From: Acidobacteriaceae bacterium
Lineage (GTDB): Bacteria > Acidobacteriota > Terriglobia > Terriglobales > Acidobacteriaceae
DNA: 47,786 bases
Direction of reading: 5' to 3'
Assembly: GCA_003165075.1 (NCBI GenBank)
Contig: PLSM01000051.1
Coordinates: 1 to 47,786, forward strand
Shown: piece after piece, positions 43,242-47,786 of the stretch
How the letters are laid out: each line of letters starts with the position of its first letter
How positions within the stretch are numbered: position 1 is the stretch's first letter
Program-made: the position numbers and the translations under genes
Notes under the pieces: model-generated
Databases searched by the model: none
What the model saw: only the letters and a program-made list of their open reading frames with translations
Told to the model about the DNA's origin: nothing

Positions 43242-44381
43242 CTAGTCCCCCAACTTCGTCAGCCGCACGCTTCGCCCTGATCGCGCCGATTCGCGCGCCG
43301 CGTCCAGAATTTGCATCACCACCACATTCGTATCCAGCGCGCTCAAGTCGCCACTAGGCACAAACTCGCCGCGTAACACTGCCGCCAAATAGCTCAATGA
43401 GTTGTTCTGCGGCGAGCTGAGCGGGGCGGCGCTGGTCAGTTGTTCTTCCCCGTCGTGTTCATGGCGAACGCGCAATCGGTCTGCGCCCACAGTGATGGCG
43501 TAGCCCTTGGCGCCATAGACTTCCATATCCTTGCGGCTGAAAGGCCAGTTCCACGACCCCATAATTACCGCCTGGGCATGGGGGTAGGTCAGCACGATGG
43601 TGGAATCGTCATCCACTTTGGGGTAGACCTGGGGCTTGTCATGATTGGCCACCGCGGTCACAGTCAGCGGTGTCTCCCCATGCATCAGCCAGGTCATAAG
43701 GTCCACGCCGTAACAGCCAAAGTCGTATAGGGCTCCGGCGCCATTCTGCTCCGGATCGGTTAGCCAGCCCAGAAACTCCGGCGGAACTCCGATCTCCTTC
43801 GGGCCCTGGTGGCCGTCGTGCACCACCACCCGGCGCACCGGTCCCAGCCGCTGGTTTTCCACTTCGTCGTACGCAGCCTTGTTGCTCGCATACCACGTGG
43901 TTTCGTAGTTCACCAGCACCTGGATGTGGTGTTCATGGGCCACGCGCCGAATCGCCAGCGCATCTTCCAGCGAAATGGTCAGCGGCTTCTCCACCATCAC
44001 CGATACGCCGTACTGCGCCGCGATCTCGATAGTGTGGCGATGCTCGCCGACCGACGTGTACACCAGTACCGCCTGTGGATGGCGCACCTCGATCATGTTC
44101 GCAATGCTCTTGAAGAACAGGGTGCCGGGCAGCGAATACTTCTTTCCGTATTTCTCCCACAGCGCGGCGTCGGCATCCGCAATCCCTACCAGCTCCACGT
44201 CGTGGTGCTGTGGCAACTGCCCCAGAAAGCCCTCCACGTGCCCATGCTCGAGTCCTACGATGGCCACTCTGAGCGGCGCACGCTGGGCCTGGGCCGGCAA
44301 GGAGGCGATCAGAATTACGAACAATCCCACAAGAAACACTTTGGAGAATCGAAGAGCAGGACAAGAACAAAAATAGCGCAT
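43242..44381 (-). CDS. Exported Gfo/Idh/MocA-family oxidoreductase
   Basis: 379 residues. A signal peptide (FSKVFLVGLFVILIASLPAQAQ) precedes a Rossmann start RVAIVGLEHGHVEGFL in which the usual GxGxxG is changed (Glu in the middle). The family features then follow: EKPLTISLEDAL with the conserved Glu-Lys-Pro, a C-terminal domain containing NYETTWYASN, and GALYDFGCYGVDLMTWL. Members oxidise sugars or other alcohols, sometimes with tightly bound NAD. Here both location and motif suggest cofactor binding may be altered. The gene is oriented like the exporter operon but is 338 bases upstream of it and probably independent. Confidence 0.82.
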   Translation of the reverse strand: MRYFCSCPALRFSKVFLVGLFVILIASLPAQAQRAPLRVAIVGLEHGHVEGFLGQLPQHHDVELVGIADADAALWEKYGKKYSLPGTLFFKSIANMIEVRHPQAVLVYTSVGEHRHTIEIAAQYGVSVMVEKPLTISLEDALAIRRVAHEHHIQVLVNYETTWYASNKAAYDEVENQRLGPVRRVVVHDGHQGPKEIGVPPEFLGWLTDPEQNGAGALYDFGCYGVDLMTWLMHGETPLTVTAVANHDKPQVYPKVDDDSTIVLTYPHAQAVIMGSWNWPFSRKDMEVYGAKGYAITVGADRLRVRHEHDGEEQLTSAAPLSSPQNNSLSYLAAVLRGEFVPSGDLSALDTNVVVMQILDAARESARSGRSVRLTKLGD

Positions 44382-44534
44382 CAGTTTTAGCTTCCCCCTG
44401 GCGCCCGATTCTACTCTGACCGGGCTTCCTGAACTTACGTATTACTCCTAGCTGAGGCCCTGGGGCAACCGGTCTGCCTGCACCACCATCAGTACTCAAG
44501 AGGCCGTCAATAGCCGCCAGAGAGGAGTGTATCG

Positions 44535-45083
44535 ATGTCGATCCCCCCGCGTCTCGCGTACACTTGCATCCTTCTCGTTTTCTCCCCTATCCTGTTTTCT
44601 CTTCCACCCGCAGCTCAAGCGCAGGTCCCCAAGGGCGATCTCTTTTTCGGATACAGCCGAACCGGCAACGATACTTTTTACCCTAATGTGGGCGGCTTGA
44701 GTGGATGGGAAGCCATTGGCCACATCAAAATAAGGAAACCCTTCCTCGGCGTCGAGGGAGATGTGGCGCATTACGGGCTGGGAGCCGATTCTCCCGTCCC
44801 CCGCACTACTACTGTCCTCTTCGGACCTCGTGTCACCTTGGGAGTGGCCGGCATCAAAATCTTCGCCCATGGTCTGCTGGGCGGCGAGCATTCCGCGAAC
44901 AATGACAGCAACCTCCCCATCTCCGGGGGAACATTCGCCTACGCGCTTGGCCTTGGCGTGGACCTGCCCCTGGCGCCCTTCTTCGCCTGGAGGGTACAGA
45001 TCGATCGTCTGAGCGCGCCTTCACAGTCGCCCTCGGAGGGCACTCATGCCCGGTTCACCACTGGCATCGTCTTTCGTTTCTGA
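44535..45083 (+). CDS. Small outer-membrane beta-barrel protein
   Basis: 182 residues. ATG at 44535 follows GAGAGGAG at about 8 bases. A signal peptide (TCILLVFSPILFSLPPAAQAQ) is followed by about eight amphipathic strands with alternating aromatic residues (DLFFGYSRTGN, GVEGDVAHYGLG, YALGLGVDLPLA) and a terminal Phe (FTTGIVFRF), typical of barrels inserted by BamA. It resembles OmpA-like or outer-membrane beta-barrel domain proteins of unknown role. It is divergent from the oxidoreductase gene. Confidence 0.8.
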   Translation: MSIPPRLAYTCILLVFSPILFSLPPAAQAQVPKGDLFFGYSRTGNDTFYPNVGGLSGWEAIGHIKIRKPFLGVEGDVAHYGLGADSPVPRTTTVLFGPRVTLGVAGIKIFAHGLLGGEHSANNDSNLPISGGTFAYALGLGVDLPLAPFFAWRVQIDRLSAPSQSPSEGTHARFTTGIVFRF

Positions 45084-45169
45084 TGTTTGGATTTAAATGC
45101 ATGGTTGCACGAGGGATACCTTGTTCCAGGACCGTAAACCCGCAAGCCTGAATCCCCGTCCATTCCGGT

Positions 45170-45424
45170 GTGGAGACTGTTGCGACCCGCTTTCGCTGTC
45201 CGTGTTGCGGTTTCAAGACGCTGGAGGCGCCCGGCGCCATGTCTCTATGCCCCGTCTGCTGGTGGGAGGACGACGGGCAGGAAGACGCTGACGCCGGCGA
45301 TGTGCGCCACACCGTCAACGGAGCCCTTAGCCTGAGCGAAGGCCGCCTTTATTACGCCCGCTGCGGCGCCTCCCATCCCCGGTTCCTTCCTTATGTACGC
45401 AAGGCCAAGGACTCTGAGCAGTAA
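45170..45424 (+). CDS. CPCC-type Cys-rich small protein
   Basis: 84 residues from GTG at 45170. A CPCCGF motif and a second Cys pair in CPVCWWEDDGQED match the Cys-rich CPCC family. The rest is short and acidic-to-neutral. Members are probably zinc-ribbon proteins of unknown function. It lies between the barrel protein and trigger factor genes. Confidence 0.72.
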   Translation: METVATRFRCPCCGFKTLEAPGAMSLCPVCWWEDDGQEDADAGDVRHTVNGALSLSEGRLYYARCGASHPRFLPYVRKAKDSEQ

Positions 45425-45579
45425 CGTGACTTCCGCGGTGCGAAACAGGCCCTAAGCCGCCTGGCCGGTTTGACCCTGCCCGCAATCCCTCTTACCATGA
45501 GAGCAGACCATTTCCCCGGCCAAACGGTGTTGCTTTGTCTTGGGCGGTAACCTGTTATGGCACTTCGCTCGTTTGGCGC

Positions 45580-46986
45580 ATGGCGCGCCCGGAAGGCAAA
45601 ACGTTGAGTTCTATAGACACCCTCGAAAACACCCCCTCACCTGAGACGGACGAAGCTGCGCAGGCGCACGACGGACACGATCGGGAGCACGACCACGGCC
45701 ACGAACACCAGCACGGTCCGGTTCTGAACCCGGAGTGTACCCGCGAGTTGATACTGGATATCCCCGCGGGCGATGTCTCCAAAGCCTTCAGCCGGGTGGT
45801 CGGCGTATATAAGAACCGTGCTCGAATCCCAGGCTTCCGTCCCGGCAAAGTACCGGAAACGGTAATTCGCCGCCGCTTTGCCACAGAGATTCGCAAAGAA
45901 GTTATTGACAGCCTGCTGCCGGAGCGCTTCAACCAGGGAGTGCGCGATATGGGCGTCAAGCCCGTCGGCCAGCCCCAGGTGACCGAACTCACCGTGGAAG
46001 ACGGCCAGCCGCTCCACGTCAAGGCAGTCTTTGAATATGTTCCCGACTTCTCGATCGAAGGCTATCAGAGCGTGACCGTGGAGAAGCCTTCAGTGGAAGT
46101 GACGGACGAAGAGTTCCAGCGCGAACTGGCCGAACTGCGCGAATCTCGCGCCACCATCGAGCCGGTCGAGGAAGACCGTGCCCTGGTGGACGGCGACTGG
46201 GCAGAGATCTCCTACCACGGCCTGGTGGCGAACGCGCCGGACACTGCCCCGTTGACGGGCGAAGACGCTTTGGTGGAGATTGGCGGCAAGGAAACGGTGG
46301 AGGCTTTCACCGCGGTATTGCGGGGAGCCAAATCCGGCCAGGAACTCAAGGCCGAAGTCATCTATCCAGCCGAATATCCCGATGCCAAGCTGGCAGGCAA
46401 GACCGTGGCCTACGATGTAACCGTCAAGGCCATCAAGAAGCGCACGGTCCCGGAGTTGAACGACGAGTTCGCCAAGGAACTGGGCAGCTACGAGAACCTG
46501 GATGAGTTGCAAAACCGCGTCCGTGAGCACATGACCAACCGCAGGCGCCGCAGCGTAGAGGCGGAGACCAAGGACAAGCTCTTTGCCGCACTGGCGGAGC
46601 GATACACGTTCCCCGTTCCCGAGTCGCTGGTTCAAGACCAGATTGACGCGCGCCTGGAGCGTGGTTTACGCGCCCTGGCTGCGCAGGGCATGGATACGGA
46701 ACAGATGCGCAAGCTGGACTTTGCCCGTCTGCGCACTGCACAGCGGGATAGCGCCATTGCAGAAGTGAAGACCTTCGCCCTGCTTGAGCGCATCGCCGAC
46801 GCTGAAAACATCACCGTAAGCGATGAAGAAATGGACCACGAGCTTCAGTTGGCTGCTCTGCAGTCCAGGGAGCCTGTAGACACCCTGCGCGCGCGATTGA
46901 CGCAGGACGGGGGACTCGGTAGAATCCGGGAACAATTGAGGCGCGAAAAAACTGCCAGCCTGCTGTACGAGAGATTGCCCGCGTAA
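45580..46986 (+). CDS. tig: Trigger factor, ribosome-associated chaperone
   Basis: 468 residues from ATG at 45580. A TTG at 45604 with GGAAGG 7 bases upstream is a credible alternative giving MSSIDTLEN. The N-terminal ribosome-binding domain has the signature GFRPGKVPETVI. The FKBP-type prolyl isomerase domain spans DGDWAEISYHGL to VTVKAIKKRTVPEL. A C-terminal helical chaperone region follows. Ahead of the domain there is an unusual His- and Asp-rich stretch (HDGHDREHDHGHEHQHG). It binds nascent chains at the ribosome exit. It is followed by clpP and clpX in the same direction, the common bacterial order. Confidence 0.95.
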   Translation: MARPEGKTLSSIDTLENTPSPETDEAAQAHDGHDREHDHGHEHQHGPVLNPECTRELILDIPAGDVSKAFSRVVGVYKNRARIPGFRPGKVPETVIRRRFATEIRKEVIDSLLPERFNQGVRDMGVKPVGQPQVTELTVEDGQPLHVKAVFEYVPDFSIEGYQSVTVEKPSVEVTDEEFQRELAELRESRATIEPVEEDRALVDGDWAEISYHGLVANAPDTAPLTGEDALVEIGGKETVEAFTAVLRGAKSGQELKAEVIYPAEYPDAKLAGKTVAYDVTVKAIKKRTVPELNDEFAKELGSYENLDELQNRVREHMTNRRRRSVEAETKDKLFAALAERYTFPVPESLVQDQIDARLERGLRALAAQGMDTEQMRKLDFARLRTAQRDSAIAEVKTFALLERIADAENITVSDEEMDHELQLAALQSREPVDTLRARLTQDGGLGRIREQLRREKTASLLYERLPA

Positions 46987-47094
46987 GATCGGATTGCGGC
47001 AGCAAGCGCTGCGCGGCCAGTGAACCAAGCCGGGATCATTCGGCTACAAACATCGGGGCTACGGGCCCCCACGAAAGAACGGGAAGAACACTCA

Positions 47095-47685
47095 ATGGCA
47101 TTGGTTCCCATGGTAGTTGAGCAGACGAGCCGGGGCGAGCGCGCCTACGACATCTATTCCCGTCTGCTCCGCGATAACATCATCTTTCTTGGCACCCCCA
47201 TCGACGATCAGGTCGCCAATCTTATCGTGGCTCAGATGCTGTTCCTCTCCGGCGAAGATCCGGAAAAGGACGTGCAGCTCTACATCAACTCGCCGGGCGG
47301 GTCCATCACAGCAGGACTGGCCATTTACGACACCATGCAGTTCATCAAGAACAATGTGGTCACCTACTGCATCGGCCAGGCGGCGAGCATGGGAGCATTT
47401 CTTTTGCTGGCGGGCACCAAGGGCAAACGCTTTGCCCTGCCCAACTCGCGCATTCTCATTCATCAGCCTTCCATGGGCGGCCTCAGCGGGCAGGCCACGG
47501 ACATCGACATTCATGCGCGCGAGATTCTACGCATTCGTGAGATCACAAACAATTTGATGGCCAAACATACTGGTCAGCCATTGGACCGCATCGAACGCGA
47601 CGTAGAGCGGGACTTTATCATGAACTCGCAGCAGGCCAAGGAATACGGCATCGTCGACGAAATCATCGATCGGCCACGCACGTAA
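47095..47685 (+). CDS. clpP: ATP-dependent Clp protease proteolytic subunit
   Basis: 196 residues from ATG at 47095, preceded by GGGAAGA at 7-8 bases; a GTG at 47020 would add a 25-residue leader. The catalytic triad is Ser98 in GQAASMGAF, His123 in RILIHQP and Asp173 in [20 protein letters not shown] and the handle region are standard. It degrades proteins with ClpX or ClpA unfoldases. It is followed at once by clpX. Confidence 0.97.
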   Translation: MALVPMVVEQTSRGERAYDIYSRLLRDNIIFLGTPIDDQVANLIVAQMLFLSGEDPEKDVQLYINSPGGSITAGLAIYDTMQFIKNNVVTYCIGQAASMGAFLLLAGTKGKRFALPNSRILIHQPSMGGLSGQATDIDIHAREILRIREITNNLMAKHTGQPLDRIERDVERDFIMNSQQAKEYGIVDEIIDRPRT

Positions 47686-47740
47686 CTGGCCGGATAGCAA
47701 CGGACGCAACTCAAAAGCTCGTCCAAAAGGGAGCGGAATA

Positions 47741-47786
47741 ATGAAAACGCGCACGGGACCGGAAGAAGCACTGCGCTGCTCGTTCT
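47741..47786 (+). CDS. clpX: Start of ClpX, cut by the window edge
   Basis: ATG at 47741 follows GGGAG at 7 bases. The 15 codons present read MKTRTGPEEALRCSF, matching the zinc-binding N terminus of ClpX, where the first Cys of the CSFC motif appears. Position right after clpP supports the call. The rest lies outside the window. Confidence 0.85.
   Translation, partial: MKTRTGPEEALRCSF

Noticed and set aside
45535..45579. TTG-started N-terminal extension of trigger factor
   Set aside because: No ribosome binding site and no homology; later starts fit better.

Overview
The window looks like a chromosome segment of an Acidobacteriota (Terriglobia-like) bacterium. This rests on three things: very large secreted beta-propeller proteins carrying chitobiase-like and Ig-like repeats with a hydrophobic, Cys-containing tail; a poly-HAMP soluble chemoreceptor operon; and the tig-clpP-clpX housekeeping block at the right end. 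The assignment is inference from gene content only. No rRNA or intact tRNA is present. The G+C content looks moderate to high, and the central glycosyltransferase block looks A+T-richer by eye.

Layout. (1) 1-5.8 kb: a 1549-residue secreted propeller/lectin protein on the minus strand. Behind its promoter region lies a 34-bp 5' half of a tRNA-Gly that stops in the anticodon loop. (2) 5.9-10.2 kb: a phosphoglycosyl transferase (first enzyme of repeat-unit assembly), a possible small membrane protein overlapping its start, about 1.6 kb of poorly coding DNA, and a Wzi-type outer-membrane protein. (3) 10.3-19.5 kb: a seven-gene minus-strand chemosensory operon in the order cheA(hybrid)-cheW-short cheR-soluble mcp-cheY-cheB-cheR. 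Its content resembles the Frz/Dif-type systems of myxobacteria. (4) 20-22.3 kb: exported creatininase-family and aldose-1-epimerase-like enzymes. (5) 23-43 kb: the main exopolysaccharide locus. It has a minus-strand block (GT4, methyltransferase, Wzx-like flippase, NodZ-like fucosyltransferase, GT2), a plus-strand block (GH43-like lipoprotein, EpsG/Wzy-like polymerase, two GT2 enzymes) and a minus-strand block (Wza-like exporter, Wzz-type co-polymerase, three GT4-type transferases). A decayed sugar-nucleotide epimerase pseudogene lies among them. (6) 43.2-47.8 kb: an exported Gfo/Idh/MocA oxidoreductase, a small outer-membrane barrel, a CPCC zinc-ribbon protein, trigger factor, clpP and the first 15 codons of clpX.

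How it fits together. The polysaccharide genes form a nearly complete Wzx/Wzy-dependent pathway: priming transferase, glycosyltransferases, flippase, EpsG-like polymerase, Wzz-type regulator, Wza channel and Wzi-like surface anchor. The chemosensory operon separates the priming enzyme and Wzi from the rest. It has a cytoplasmic receptor, a full adaptation module and no flagellar genes nearby, which suggests (inference) that it controls polysaccharide production or surface motility rather than flagellar swimming.

Most unusual points: a CheA whose C-terminal receiver domain has lost its phosphoacceptor Asp; near-identical 273-bp HAMP-type repeats in the receptor; a GT4 gene whose true start must be a non-AUG codon; the half tRNA; the deleted and frameshifted epimerase; and several small ORFs with good start signals or membrane/signal segments.
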